DNA from: JAKAGZ01 sp963748105
GTDB lineage: Bacteria; Bacteroidota; Ignavibacteria; Ignavibacteriales; Ignavibacteriaceae
Assembly (NCBI GenBank): GCA_963748105.1
Contig: CAVVHP010000013.1
Location: 1 to 64,000 of the forward strand
Length of the DNA stretch: 64,000 bases
Direction of reading: 5' to 3'
Shown: piece by piece, positions 53,111 to 63,073 of the stretch
How the letters are laid out: each line of letters begins with the position of its first letter
Numbering within the stretch: position 1 is the first letter of the stretch
Notes under the pieces: generated by a model
The model's database searches: none
What the model was told of the DNA's origin: nothing
Seen by the model: the letters and a program-made list of their open reading frames with translations, nothing else
Position numbers and translations under genes: made by a program

Positions 53111-53178
53111 TCTAATTCTCCTTGAGTTAAAAGTTTATTACGTTTTTTAATTAATTAAATATATAAAGAATAATCGTT

Positions 53179-55144
53179 CTATTCAAAACCTATCTTTACT
53201 CCAACATATCCTGATCTCTTCGCAGTGCCGTAGCCATATACTTCTTCATAATTTGAATCCAGAATATTGATAAGTCTGCCGTATATCTGTAAAAAACCGG
53301 TCACTTTATACGTTGCCGAGGCATTCAGAAGCGTGTAACTGTCGAGTGTAATTCTGGTCGCAGGATATGTAGAAAAGTCCTTATCCTCGCGCTTGCCGAC
53401 AAAAATTGCATCAACAGCAGCGTTAAATGATTCTGTAAAGTTATAGTCAATGCTGATAACAGCTTTGTGTTTCGGTCTTCTTAATAAAGGCAAATTCTCA
53501 TCTGCGCTTCCGGGACTGAGATCTTCGCTTTCTGTAATTGTATAATTTGCATTCAGTATAAGAGCATTAGATAGTTTTGTGTTAATATAAAATTCAAATC
53601 CTTTTGTCTTCGATTTATTAACATTTATTGTCTTAAAATTATTGTCAAACCCGAATCTGTCTGTGAATGTATTCTGAAAGTAAGTAAGTCCGGCCGTAAC
53701 CCTGTAACCGAATAAATATTGTTCAATCCCGGCATCCCATCCTTTACTTTTCTCGGGAGAAAGATTCGGATTACCGTAAGCCGGGTCATATAAATAAAAA
53801 AGGGATGGAGCCTTAAATCCTGTTCCATAGGTTGCTTTAATTTTTGTCCCTAGTACTCCAGAAAACATAAGCCGGTGCAATTCTAAAAGTTAGAACTGAC
53901 CCAAATTTTTCGTGATGATCATACCTGGCACCAATTGATGCAAAGAAACTTTTATCAATATTAAGTTGATCTTCCAGGTAAACGCCGGTAGTTCTCGCGC
54001 TTTTTTCGGGGAATACACTTTCGAATGTATTGGGCAGCGGGCTTGAAGTTGTGACGTGGCTACTGTAATAATAGGAAGAATTTGCTAACTCATTTTCAGA
54101 TTCAATTCCGAAAGTTAGAATGTTATTCTTATTTAAAGTAAAATTATTCTGCCAGTCAAATTTTATTCTTTTACCATCATAATTACTGTGCGATTCTGCA
54201 GGATTGTTTGGTGTAATATCAAATTTGTATTTCCTTAAATTCCGGGAAAATGATACACCGATTTTCTGATCCCATTTACCCTCAAATAGTTTTAAATTTC
54301 CCTCAAGCCTGTACACTCCTTCCTCAAGATTATATTTGTAAGTGGGATCATCACCAAATTTGCCGCCGGTCTGATCGAAATCAGTATTGGCTTTTGTATA
54401 TCTCCCGAAAAAATTCAGGTTGAAATTTTTATTTACGTCATAACCAATTCTTGCAGACGCATTGTAATTTTCCGTCCCGTCCTTTTCGGTATTCCCGAAT
54501 TTTTCATCGGCAGAGGAGAAGCCATCTGTTTTAAATTTACTTAGGCTCAGGGAGTAATTTAATTTTTCAAGACTCCCGCTAAATCCCAGTGCTCCTTTGT
54601 AAGTGTTATAGGAACCTCCTTCTGTTGACAGAAAAAATTTAGGTTTACCGTTTCCTTTTTTAGTTATAATATTAATAACTCCTGCAAGTGCATTTGAACC
54701 ATAAAGAGTACTTTGGGGTCCGCGTATAATTTCAATTTTTTCAATGTTGTCAGTAGGAAGATCAGCAAAGTCATATGTGTTGGAAGGATCATTTGCCATA
54801 TTCATACTGGCCCCATCAATCAGAACCTGTGTCTGGGAAGGATCGGCTCCGCGCAGGTAAACCTGCGTAAAAGCTCCGGGCGCACCCTGTTGAGAAATAC
54901 TAACCCCGGTTTGTGTCTGAAGCAATTGATAAATACTGGTTTTGTGAGAATTTTTTATCTGTGCAGAATCTATTATAGAGAAAGAACTTGCAAGTTCGTA
55001 TGCAGGGGTTGATGTTTTGGTAGCTGTTACAACAACATCGGATAATTCATATGTCTTTAATGAATCTGATTTATTCTGTGCATAAATAGCAATGCTCAGA
55101 AATAAAATGAGAAAAACCAAGGGAACGAAAAATATTTTAACCAT
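53179..55144 (-). pseudogene. btuB: TonB-dependent cobalamin receptor (BtuB-like), broken by one +1 frameshift
   Basis: An outer-membrane 22-stranded receptor that imports B12 with TonB energy. The signal peptide MVKIFFVPLVFLILFLSIAIYAQ is followed by TYELSDVVVTATKTSTP, the plug domain (QTGVSISQQGAPGAFTQVYLRGADPSQTQVLIDG, IEIIRGPQSTLYGSNALAGVINI) and the barrel. The frame changes near 53861-53866 within a T-run (minus strand), and the second piece continues ATYGTGFKAPSLFYLYDP to the end (GYVGVKIGFE). I start at 55144, where CAGGAG precedes the ATG. A cobalamin riboswitch sits upstream. Confidence 0.88.
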
Positions 55145-55306
55145 AGAAGTTACTCCTGATAATCTGGCCGGTAATTGCGGCAAAATGAATAATTAGGTTG
55201 TAACTTCGGGGGTAATTTATGTTTGAAAAAACGGAGTGAATGCTCACGTTAATCATACCTTGTCCCGCCAATGACGGAACGAACCCGCGAAGGTTGATTA
55301 TTTATT

Positions 55307-55478
55307 GAATTTATGGCAGGTCTCCTGACTTAAGACTTCAGCAGCACCTTCCCGGAATATTATTGCTCCAGTGGTTTAATACTGCTGAATAAGAAATGTC
55401 TATCACAGTTGCGCGACAGTACCGGAATTACACCGGTTTCCCTATTCTTCCCGTTTTTATTCGGGACACCATAAATCA
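55307..55478 (-). ncRNA. Cobalamin (AdoCbl-type) riboswitch
   Basis: On the minus strand the conserved parts come in order: GGTGTCCCGAA, AATAGGGAA, CCGGTG-AA-TCCGG, ACTGTCGCGCAACTGT, ACCACTGG then GGGAAGG, GCTGCTGAAG, and AGTCAGGAGACCTGCC (the B12 box near 55312-55335). The outer P1 stem joins 55307-55316 with 55469-55478. Cobalamin binding would reduce expression of the receptor and the DUF6580 gene. The region 55145-55306 between it and btuB should hold the expression platform; it has GC-rich hairpins and a weak GTGA/TCAC stem before a T6 run at about 55220. Confidence 0.95.
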
Positions 55479-55821
55479 TTATTGAAAGAACTAAGCGAAG
55501 ATAATAAGATTAAATTTATAATTCAAAATGTATAGTTAATAATCATTTAATTTTAGCTGCGAATTCGCGAATTATTCCGGGGTTGTATTCGTTAAGCTTC
55601 TATTTTTTATTATACGCATTCCAGGGTCATTAAATTGATTTTATACTGTTAAATCGATAATTTTACCTGACGAAAATAAGTGTGTCTCTACATGATAGTG
55701 CCAATCATTTGCAATATCTGCGAGCCTTGAATCACTTAAAAAGGGGAGCTCATTTCGTTCTTTCATTATTTCTGATCGACAAAATTTATCAGAATTTCTG
55801 ATTTCATATAGGAGAAATTCA
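55479..55821. other. Intergenic region between the riboswitch and sdhC
   Basis: About 340 bases without a credible gene. It contains a palindrome GCGAATTCGC near 55558-55567 and an AT-rich stretch suitable for promoters of both the riboswitch transcript (minus strand) and sdhC (plus strand). ATAGGAGAA before the ATG at 55822 is the sdhC ribosome binding site. Confidence 0.6.
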
Positions 55822-56478
55822 ATGGGTTGGTTTACGAAAACTTTTACCTCTTCAATAGGTAAAAAAATTATTATGGCCCTGACCGGCATTTCACTAATAC
55901 TATTCTTACTAATGCATCTCGCAGGAAATCTTTCACTTTACGGCGGAGAAAACGCGTTTAATTCTTACGCCGGCGCACTAGGCTCTCTTAAACCAATTGT
56001 ACGCGTGATTGAGGTTATCCTTGCGGCAATATTTCTTTTCCACATTATTTACGGAACCAAATTGTGGATTGAAAATAAAATTGCAAAACCAATTAAATAT
56101 AAAATCAATGCATCCTCTGAAAACAGTTCACTTTATTCCAGATTTATGTTTCAGACTGGTATTATAATTTTCATTTTTCTTGTACTGCACTTAATTACTT
56201 TCTGGGCACCTTCTAATTTCGGAAGTGAAGAAAATCTTTACTTACTAGTAACAGGGTGGTTCAAAGAAACCTGGTATTCAGTATTTTATATTATTTCAAT
56301 GATATTAATCGGCTTCCATCTTAATCACGCCTTTCAAAGTGCATTTCAGACGTTTGGGTGGAATCATAATAAGTACACCCCTTTTATCGAAAAGTTTGGA
56401 ACTTTTTGCGCAATCGTAATAACTATAGGATTTGCCTCATTTCCAATTTACTTTTTATTTTCCCTGGGAGGTAAGTGA
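55822..56478 (+). CDS. sdhC: Succinate dehydrogenase/fumarate reductase cytochrome b subunit
   Basis: A 218-residue membrane anchor with five hydrophobic segments, the diheme type of Bacteroidota and epsilonproteobacteria. His residues for heme ligation lie in LMHLAGN (His32), FLFHIIYG, LVLHLITFW and GFHLNHAFQ. Quinone/heme features include the N-terminal TGISLILFLLMHL. It overlaps sdhA by four bases (ATGA). With SdhA and SdhB it forms membrane complex II, oxidising succinate or reducing fumarate. Confidence 0.93.
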   Translation: MGWFTKTFTSSIGKKIIMALTGISLILFLLMHLAGNLSLYGGENAFNSYAGALGSLKPIVRVIEVILAAIFLFHIIYGTKLWIENKIAKPIKYKINASSENSSLYSRFMFQTGIIIFIFLVLHLITFWAPSNFGSEENLYLLVTGWFKETWYSVFYIISMILIGFHLNHAFQSAFQTFGWNHNKYTPFIEKFGTFCAIVITIGFASFPIYFLFSLGGK

Positions 56479-58388
56479 TGATAAAATTAGACTCAAAAGT
56501 TCCGGAAGGAAAAATTGCCGAAAAGTGGACGAACCACAAGTTTAATATGAAACTTGTTAATCCCGCAAACAAAAGAAAATATGATATAATAATTGTTGGG
56601 ACAGGACTTGCTGGAGCTTCGGCTGCTGCTACTCTTGGCGAATTAGGTTATAAAGTAAAAGCATTTACTTATCACGATTCCGCGCGCAGAGCACATTCGA
56701 TTGCAGCGCAGGGTGGAATAAACGCAGCTAAAAATTATCAGAATGATGCTGATTCAGTTTTCCGTTTATTTTACGATACAGTTAAAGGTGGAGATTTTCG
56801 TTCACGCGAAGCAAACGTTTACCGTCTCGCTGAAGTAAGCAACAATATAATCGACCAGTGTGTAGCACAGGGTGTTCCATTTGCAAGAGAATACGGCGGA
56901 ACACTTGCAAACCGTTCATTCGGCGGCGCACAGGTTTCAAGAACTTTTTATGCGCGTGGTGAAACCGGGCAGCAATTGCTTCTTGGAGCTTACAGCTCGA
57001 TGAATCGCCAGGTTAAGCTTGGAAACGTTAAGATTTATCCCCGCCAGGAATTTCTGGATCTCGTTCTTGTAAACGGGCGTGCACAGGGAATTGTAACAAG
57101 AAATCTCACTACAGGTGAGCTGGAATCACATTCTGCTCAGGCCGTAATTCTTGCAACGGGTGGATATTCAAACGTATTTTTCCTCTCTACCAACGCGATG
57201 AATTCAAACGCTACCGCTGCATGGAGAGCTCATAAAAAAGGCGCAACTTTTGCAAATCCTTGTTACACTCAGATTCACCCGACCTGTCTTCCTGTTCACG
57301 GCGAAGGACAGTCAAAATTGGTTCTGATGAGTGAGAGTTTGAGAAATGACGGAAGGATCTGGGTACCTAAAAAAGCAGGTGATCATCGTCCGCCGAATGA
57401 AATTCCTGAAGATGAAAGAGATTATTATCTAGAAAGAAAATATCCTGCTTTTGGAAATCTTGTTCCGCGTGATGTAGCTTCGAGAAATGCAAAATATGTT
57501 TGCGACGAAGGGCGCGGCGTTGGCGGCGGAAGAGCAGTTTATCTTGATTTTGCCGACGCCTTCAAACGTATCGGGAAAGACGGTGTTAAAGATAAATACG
57601 GTAACCTGTTTGATATTTATGCAAACATTACCGGAGAAGATCCTTATGAGGTACCGATGCGAATTTACCCCGCTCCTCATTACACAATGGGCGGCCTCTG
57701 GGTTGATTATAACCTGATGAGCAACGTACCGGGATTGTTTGTACTTGGTGAAGCTAATTTCTCCGATCACGGCGCTAACAGGCTTGGAGCAAGTGCTTTG
57801 ATGCAGGGACTATCTGACGGTTATTTTGTTATTCCTTATACAATAGGAAATTATCTGACTACGGAGAAACCAGAAAAAGTTGATCCAGACGGACCTGAAT
57901 TTAAAGAGGCCGAAAAGAATGTGAATGGCATGGTTAAAAAACTGCTTTCATTAGACGGCAAGCAGACAGTTGATGAAATTCACAAACGCCTTGGACATAT
58001 TTTGATTGATAAAGTTGGAATGTCCAGGAGCGAAGAAGGTCTTAAGGAAGCGATCAAACAAATCAGGGAATTAAGAGAAGAATTCTGGACTGACGTAAAA
58101 TTAGTCGGTAAGGCAGAAGAGTTGAATCAGACGCTTGAAAGAGCAGGTAGAGTAGCAGATTTTCTTGAACTCGGTGAACTGATGGCACTGGACGCGTTAA
58201 ACAGAAACGAATCCTGCGGTGGACATTTCAGGGAAGAGTACCAAACACCGGAAGGAGAAGCTCTTAGAAGAGATGATGAGTATACTTATGTAGCTGCCTG
58301 GGAATTCAAAAAGGCTGGTGAATGGGAACTGCATAAAGAAGAGCTTAATTTTGAAAATGTAAAACTAGCTACAAGGAGTTATAAATAA
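56475..58388 (+). CDS. sdhA: Succinate dehydrogenase/fumarate reductase flavoprotein subunit
   Basis: The catalytic flavoprotein (637 residues). FAD binding is shown by VGTGLAGASAAATLGELG, His74 in SARRAHSIAAQGGIN is the covalent FAD ligand, and AREYGGTLANRSFGGAQVSRTFYARGETG, HPTCLPVHGEGQ, and HYTMGGLWVDYNLM complete the family set. The His/Arg residues for succinate are in the expected blocks. Length and the SdhC-SdhA-SdhB order match the B-type complex of Bacteroidota. Confidence 0.97.
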   Translation: MMIKLDSKVPEGKIAEKWTNHKFNMKLVNPANKRKYDIIIVGTGLAGASAAATLGELGYKVKAFTYHDSARRAHSIAAQGGINAAKNYQNDADSVFRLFYDTVKGGDFRSREANVYRLAEVSNNIIDQCVAQGVPFAREYGGTLANRSFGGAQVSRTFYARGETGQQLLLGAYSSMNRQVKLGNVKIYPRQEFLDLVLVNGRAQGIVTRNLTTGELESHSAQAVILATGGYSNVFFLSTNAMNSNATAAWRAHKKGATFANPCYTQIHPTCLPVHGEGQSKLVLMSESLRNDGRIWVPKKAGDHRPPNEIPEDERDYYLERKYPAFGNLVPRDVASRNAKYVCDEGRGVGGGRAVYLDFADAFKRIGKDGVKDKYGNLFDIYANITGEDPYEVPMRIYPAPHYTMGGLWVDYNLMSNVPGLFVLGEANFSDHGANRLGASALMQGLSDGYFVIPYTIGNYLTTEKPEKVDPDGPEFKEAEKNVNGMVKKLLSLDGKQTVDEIHKRLGHILIDKVGMSRSEEGLKEAIKQIRELREEFWTDVKLVGKAEELNQTLERAGRVADFLELGELMALDALNRNESCGGHFREEYQTPEGEALRRDDEYTYVAAWEFKKAGEWELHKEELNFENVKLATRSYK

Positions 58389-59152
58389 TGAGTAGCGATA
58401 ATATAAATCTTACATTGAATGTTTGGAGACAAAAATCCCCCGAAGCTGCGGGAAATTTTGAGGAATTTAAAGTAACTGTTTCGCCACACGCATCGGTGCT
58501 TGAATTACTCGACGATTTAAACAACAATCTTGAAAAAGAAGGAAAAGATCCGATAGCGTTTGAAAGCGATTGCAGGGAAGGTATTTGCGGAACCTGCGGG
58601 CTTGTCATAAACGGCCATCCGCACGGGCCTTTACCGAAGACCGCCACATGCCAGCTTCATATGCGGAATTTTAAAAATGGTGAGACTCTGTATATAGAAC
58701 CGATGAGAGCAAAACCATTTCCTATAATCAAAGATTTGATTGTAGACAGGTCCGGTTTTGATAAAATTCAGCAGGCCGGTGCTTTCGTCTCGTTTAATAC
58801 CGGAAGTGCACCGGATGCAAACGCAATTCCGATTTCCAAAGATGCTGCGGATTCCTCACTTGATGCAGCAGAATGTATCGGATGCGGTGCCTGCGTTGCG
58901 GCCTGTAAAAATTCTTCCGCAATGCTTTTCGTCGGTGCAAAAGTTTCGCAGTTTGCTCTGCTGCCGCAGGGACAGCCTGAAAGATACGACCGCGTACAGG
59001 AAATGGTTGCTGTAATGGATGACCTCGGTTTCGGTAATTGCACAAATACTTATGCTTGCGAAGCCGAATGTCCGAAAGGAATTTCTGTTGCAAACATAGC
59101 AAGGCTGAACAGGGATTTTATCGTCGCTAAGTTTACATCAAACAAAGACTAG
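58388..59152 (+). CDS. sdhB: Succinate dehydrogenase/fumarate reductase iron-sulfur subunit
   Basis: A 254-residue subunit carrying three clusters. The [2Fe-2S] motif is CREGICGTCGLVINGHP with the fourth Cys in ATCQLHM. The [4Fe-4S] motif is CIGCGACVAACKN. The [3Fe-4S] motif is CTNTYACEAECPKG. It starts at the last base of the sdhA stop (one-base overlap). It passes electrons from SdhA to the quinone/heme site in SdhC. Confidence 0.96.
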   Translation: MSSDNINLTLNVWRQKSPEAAGNFEEFKVTVSPHASVLELLDDLNNNLEKEGKDPIAFESDCREGICGTCGLVINGHPHGPLPKTATCQLHMRNFKNGETLYIEPMRAKPFPIIKDLIVDRSGFDKIQQAGAFVSFNTGSAPDANAIPISKDAADSSLDAAECIGCGACVAACKNSSAMLFVGAKVSQFALLPQGQPERYDRVQEMVAVMDDLGFGNCTNTYACEAECPKGISVANIARLNRDFIVAKFTSNKD

Positions 59153-59197
59153 AATAAAAACCCGGAAATTTTATAACATTTAATACCCACCCCTGCA

Positions 59198-59213
59198 CCC
59201 CTCCAAGGAGGGG
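59198..59213. repeat. GC-rich hairpin of the CCCCTCC/GGAGGGG type
   Basis: CCCCTCC (59198-59204) and GGAGGGG (59207-59213) pair over a very short loop, in the stretch between the convergent sdhB and FmdE genes. It resembles the CCCACCCCTNNCCCCTCC repeats common in Bacteroidota intergenic regions. Confidence 0.5.
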
Positions 59214-59282
59214 ACAGTCAGGTGAGTTTTTCCTTTATGGGGGATTTTTGCTGTTTATTATTTTCATCGGATCAAATCGGGA

Positions 59283-59888
59283 TTAATTTTTCGCCGCACA
59301 GTCTATACAGACATTTTTCCCGTTTTTAATTCTCCCATAGGATTCAACTGTCATTTCACCGCATTCTTCACAAACAAAGCCATTAAAATTATCCTTGTGT
59401 GGTGCGAGCTCATAGTCAAAAATTTCTGAAATTGTAATTAACTTATCTTCGGGTGCATTCATCACATTATTAACCAGCGGGACGATAATTTCTGCGGGTA
59501 CAGTACTGGCCGGGATACCCTTTTCCCTGTAATCTTTGAAGAACGCAGATTGTTTATTTGCAAGCATTGCTTCTGCTTTCGGAGTAACCCGTACGGCTTT
59601 ACCAGTGCTTTTATTTACAAGGGTTACGGCCCATTTCCCTTTATGTGTCTTTTTAATATTTCCCTTTCCGAATGTAGTACCCATTATTACCTGTAGTCCG
59701 TCGGCAAAGCACGTAGCGCAGTGATCTTCACCGAGATCAACAAAAGCTACTATCTGACCGTCTTTGGCTCTTTCTACGCCAAGTTTGTTCATTGCTGCGG
59801 CACCGACCCTCAGGCCCATGGGCATTGCGGGGCATTTATGCCCGTGAAATTTTTGTCCGAATTCTAACCAGTCTTGTGGATTTACCAT
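59283..59888 (-). CDS. FmdE-domain protein with C-terminal zinc ribbon
   Basis: A 201-residue protein. The FmdE-type region has FGQKFHGHKCPAMPMGLRVG and LGEDHCATCFADGLQVIMGTTFGKGN, with Cys and His residues likely to bind metal. The end is a zinc ribbon (VCEECGEMTVES and CIDCAAKN). The name comes from methanogen formylmethanofuran dehydrogenase, but bacterial members do other, unknown things. I start at the ATG at 59888, where GGAG lies eight bases before it. It lies next to the RND efflux genes. Confidence 0.88.
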   Translation of the reverse strand: MVNPQDWLEFGQKFHGHKCPAMPMGLRVGAAAMNKLGVERAKDGQIVAFVDLGEDHCATCFADGLQVIMGTTFGKGNIKKTHKGKWAVTLVNKSTGKAVRVTPKAEAMLANKQSAFFKDYREKGIPASTVPAEIIVPLVNNVMNAPEDKLITISEIFDYELAPHKDNFNGFVCEECGEMTVESYGRIKNGKNVCIDCAAKN

Positions 59889-59956
59889 GATCAACACTCC
59901 ATATTTTTAATTAAATGAAATTGAATTTATTTTTTTTGCTACATCTATATCCATTT

Positions 59957-62900
59957 TTATAACTTAGCTAATTTATTTTCTAAGCGTTTTCTATGACTTT
60001 GTTCAAGCATCAAATGGAAAACAGGTACTGCCAGAAGCGTTAAGAATGTTCCGGTTATCAATCCACCGATGGCAACTACGGCAAGCGGCGATAAACGTTC
60101 GATTCCTACTGCCCATTCTAATGCAATCGGAATCATACCTACCGCAGCTGCGCCCGCCGTCATTAAAATAGGACGGGTTCTAAGTTGTACTGCTTCAAGT
60201 ATTGCCTCCCGGGGAGGTTTACCTTCTTTCATGGCCACTTTTGCAAAATCGACCAATAAAATTCCATTCTTCACAATGATCCCCATGAGTAAAATCAATC
60301 CCATAAATGAAGGCAAACATCCGTGTTTATTGGCTATTAACATAGCCCATGATGCACCTATAAGAGCCAGAGGCAAACTTGCCATTATTGCCACAGGGTC
60401 GCGGAATGATTTAAACACAATTACGAGCATCAGGTATAAAAGTGCAACTCCAATGGCAAAGGATTTTAATAGAGCAGAAAAGGATTCGTTTAGTTGCATT
60501 ATTTCGCCGTGATCGGACATTGTATATCCTCGGGGTAATGTTAAACCTGCTAATGCTGATTCGACATTTTTATGTAATTGTGTTATCGCAATATTTCCCC
60601 GATAACCAATTACATCAACAGTAGGAAGAAGTACTTCGTGTGTTTCCGCAGTCGGTTCATACATAATTTGTGGAACGGCGAATGACGACAATGGAATTAA
60701 AGAACCATTCATTGTTCTAATTGGTATGGCGGCTAAATCTTCCGGGTTAGACCTTTGATTTGGTTCAAGACGAACCCAAACTGGAATAGGAATTTCGCCC
60801 GTTACTCGGAGTTTACCCCCGGGTGTACCACCGACGGCCTGGGCTACCTGCCCGGCAATATCTTGAGGCGTTAAACCGTACAAACGAGCTTTCGCCTCAT
60901 TTATCTGCAAATTAATTCGTCTTGATTTTCCCTGCCACGTTCTTTCTAATCCGGTTAGCCCGCGTACATTTTTCAAACGATTAATTACAGTGTCAGCTAA
61001 TTTATCAAGTACAACTGGATCATTGCCTGTAATCATCATATCCACTGTGCCGCGAAGCGAAGATAGGGGAGTTGCTCCAAGCTCTGTAACGTTGGAAGAA
61101 ATTAGTCCGGGAAGTCTGCGGATTTTTTGTCTAACGGCTGCTTCAATTTGGTAGATTGATTGGTCGCGGTGAAACCTATCGATAATGTTAACAATAAGTT
61201 GTCCATGTTGTAATACACGGGCCGCGCCGAAAGATTTTACACCAGCTTCAGCACCATCTACTCCGGACATCGAAAGAAGCCACTGAGGTTTAAGAGAACT
61301 TTTTACTGATTGCTCTATTTGTGCGGCAATTTTTTCAACGCCGGGCGTATCCATATCAGGTTGAGTTTCATAATTTACTATAAAAGTACCGCTGTCCATA
61401 AGAGGCATTAATTCGCGTCCAACGACATTCATTAATGCTAATGAAATTATAAATAATACAGCAAACGAAGAAAGTACCAAACCACGGTGTTCCAGGCCCC
61501 AGCTTACTGTATGGGCATAAAATCGCTTTAAAGGTTCCAGTACATATTCTTCAAACGGATGTAATATTGCGTAAAGAGGATCGCGTTTACCGGGTCTAAG
61601 CAAATAAGGAACCAGTAAAGGAATAATTGTAACGGATACTATAAGTGAAGCCATTAAAGCTACAGACAATGTTACTGCCAGCGGACGCAATACTGTTTGT
61701 ACATATCCGCCGATAAACATTATTGGTATTAAAACAACAATTACACTAATTGTTCCGGACGCTGCTGCCAGGAATATTTCTTGTGTCCCTTTTGCTGCGG
61801 TTGCAACGCTGCTATCACCGGTAACCCGGATTGTTCGCTCGATATTTTCAATTACAACTATTGCATCATCTGCAAGCAGGCCAACCGCAATAATAATAGC
61901 CGTTAGTGTTACCATGTCGAACTCATAACCAAACATATTAAGTACGGCAAAAGTGAGCAGATAAGTAAATGGGAGAGACAGTGCCGTAATAAAAGCTGCT
62001 CTTGTATCGCCGAGGAAAAGAAGTATGACAATGATCGTCATAATAACAGCGTCTCTTAAAGCTCCAAGCATATTATCAACTGTAAGGTCGATTAAGCGGC
62101 CCTGAGTGTTAGCCTGTTCAATGTGCAGCATTGGGAATTGCTGTTCAATTTTGGGAAGCTGCTTTGATATTTCCGCAATAATTTCACGCGCATGTCCCTG
62201 TTCACCCCGTAATAGAGAGATTGCAATTGCAGGCTTCCCGTTACCGCGATAAATTGAAGTGATATCGGCTTTACCCCATTTAACAGTACCGAGATTACCT
62301 ACACTAACATAATTTCCCTTTTGAAGAGGGACTAAAATTTGTGAAATATCATCAGGGCTTTTGGCCAACACCTGCGTATTTAGTAAATATCTGTTCCCAT
62401 GTTGATATATCAATCCTGAAGGAGTAGAAATATTCGATTTCGCCAAGGCCAATGCTACCTGGCTTACAGTAAGATGATAAGCTTCCAGTTTATTCCTATC
62501 AAGATCAACTGTAATCTGGCGCTTCTGGCTGCCGAATACTTCTGCTTCGGCTACGCCTGGGATTGTAAGCAAAGCATCACGCAATTGATTTTCTGCCAAT
62601 CGTCTTATTTGCGGCAAGTTTAATTCATAATCTTTTGAAGCCGTAAGAGCCAGCACCATTAATGGTTTTGCAGCATCCGTTATTTTAAATATTAATGGAT
62701 CTTTAATTCCCTGGGGTAATATGCTGCGTACACGAGGCAGTTCCGTTGTAATCTTTGTTGCGGCTTCATCTATGTTATTTCCATAATGAAATTCAATCTG
62801 GACGGAAGAAACCTGGTCACGTGAAGTTGAAGTGACTCTTCTTACGCCGTCTATTGCTTTCATACGAACTTCAATCGGATGGGTAACATCGGTGGCAACA

Positions 62901-63073
62901 TCGTTTGCCGCTGCACCGGGCCACTGTGTAATAACCGCAACGACTGGACGGTTTGTATCCGGGAAGAGGTTCATCGGTAAAGTTATATAAGCAATAATGC
63001 CAGCCAGCACGGTAACCAATGTAAAAGCTATGATGGCATGGGGCTTTCTAAGCATACGCTCGAAGAAATTCAT
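59957..63073 (-). CDS. RND-family efflux pump permease
   Basis: A 1038-residue inner-membrane transporter of the HAE1/AcrB type. Two large periplasmic loops alternate with twelve membrane helices. Visible parts are FFERMLRKPHAIIAFTLVTVL, the proton-relay Asp pair in AVGLLADDAIVVIENIER (helix 4), PLPLALIGA-type segments and the LLMGIIVKNGILLVDFAK helix near the end. It pumps drugs, metals or lipids with the adaptor and an outer-membrane channel (not in the window). Its ATG overlaps the adaptor stop (ATGA). Base composition looks a little richer in GC than neighbours. Confidence 0.94.
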   Translation of the reverse strand: MNFFERMLRKPHAIIAFTLVTVLAGIIAYITLPMNLFPDTNRPVVAVITQWPGAAANDVATDVTHPIEVRMKAIDGVRRVTSTSRDQVSSVQIEFHYGNNIDEAATKITTELPRVRSILPQGIKDPLIFKITDAAKPLMVLALTASKDYELNLPQIRRLAENQLRDALLTIPGVAEAEVFGSQKRQITVDLDRNKLEAYHLTVSQVALALAKSNISTPSGLIYQHGNRYLLNTQVLAKSPDDISQILVPLQKGNYVSVGNLGTVKWGKADITSIYRGNGKPAIAISLLRGEQGHAREIIAEISKQLPKIEQQFPMLHIEQANTQGRLIDLTVDNMLGALRDAVIMTIIVILLFLGDTRAAFITALSLPFTYLLTFAVLNMFGYEFDMVTLTAIIIAVGLLADDAIVVIENIERTIRVTGDSSVATAAKGTQEIFLAAASGTISVIVVLIPIMFIGGYVQTVLRPLAVTLSVALMASLIVSVTIIPLLVPYLLRPGKRDPLYAILHPFEEYVLEPLKRFYAHTVSWGLEHRGLVLSSFAVLFIISLALMNVVGRELMPLMDSGTFIVNYETQPDMDTPGVEKIAAQIEQSVKSSLKPQWLLSMSGVDGAEAGVKSFGAARVLQHGQLIVNIIDRFHRDQSIYQIEAAVRQKIRRLPGLISSNVTELGATPLSSLRGTVDMMITGNDPVVLDKLADTVINRLKNVRGLTGLERTWQGKSRRINLQINEAKARLYGLTPQDIAGQVAQAVGGTPGGKLRVTGEIPIPVWVRLEPNQRSNPEDLAAIPIRTMNGSLIPLSSFAVPQIMYEPTAETHEVLLPTVDVIGYRGNIAITQLHKNVESALAGLTLPRGYTMSDHGEIMQLNESFSALLKSFAIGVALLYLMLVIVFKSFRDPVAIMASLPLALIGASWAMLIANKHGCLPSFMGLILLMGIIVKNGILLVDFAKVAMKEGKPPREAILEAVQLRTRPILMTAGAAAVGMIPIALEWAVGIERLSPLAVVAIGGLITGTFLTLLAVPVFHLMLEQSHRKRLENKLAKL

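Noticed and set aside
55641..55889. 82-codon minus-strand frame overlapping sdhC
   Set aside because: It covers the sdhC start and promoter region antisense and has no homologous feature.
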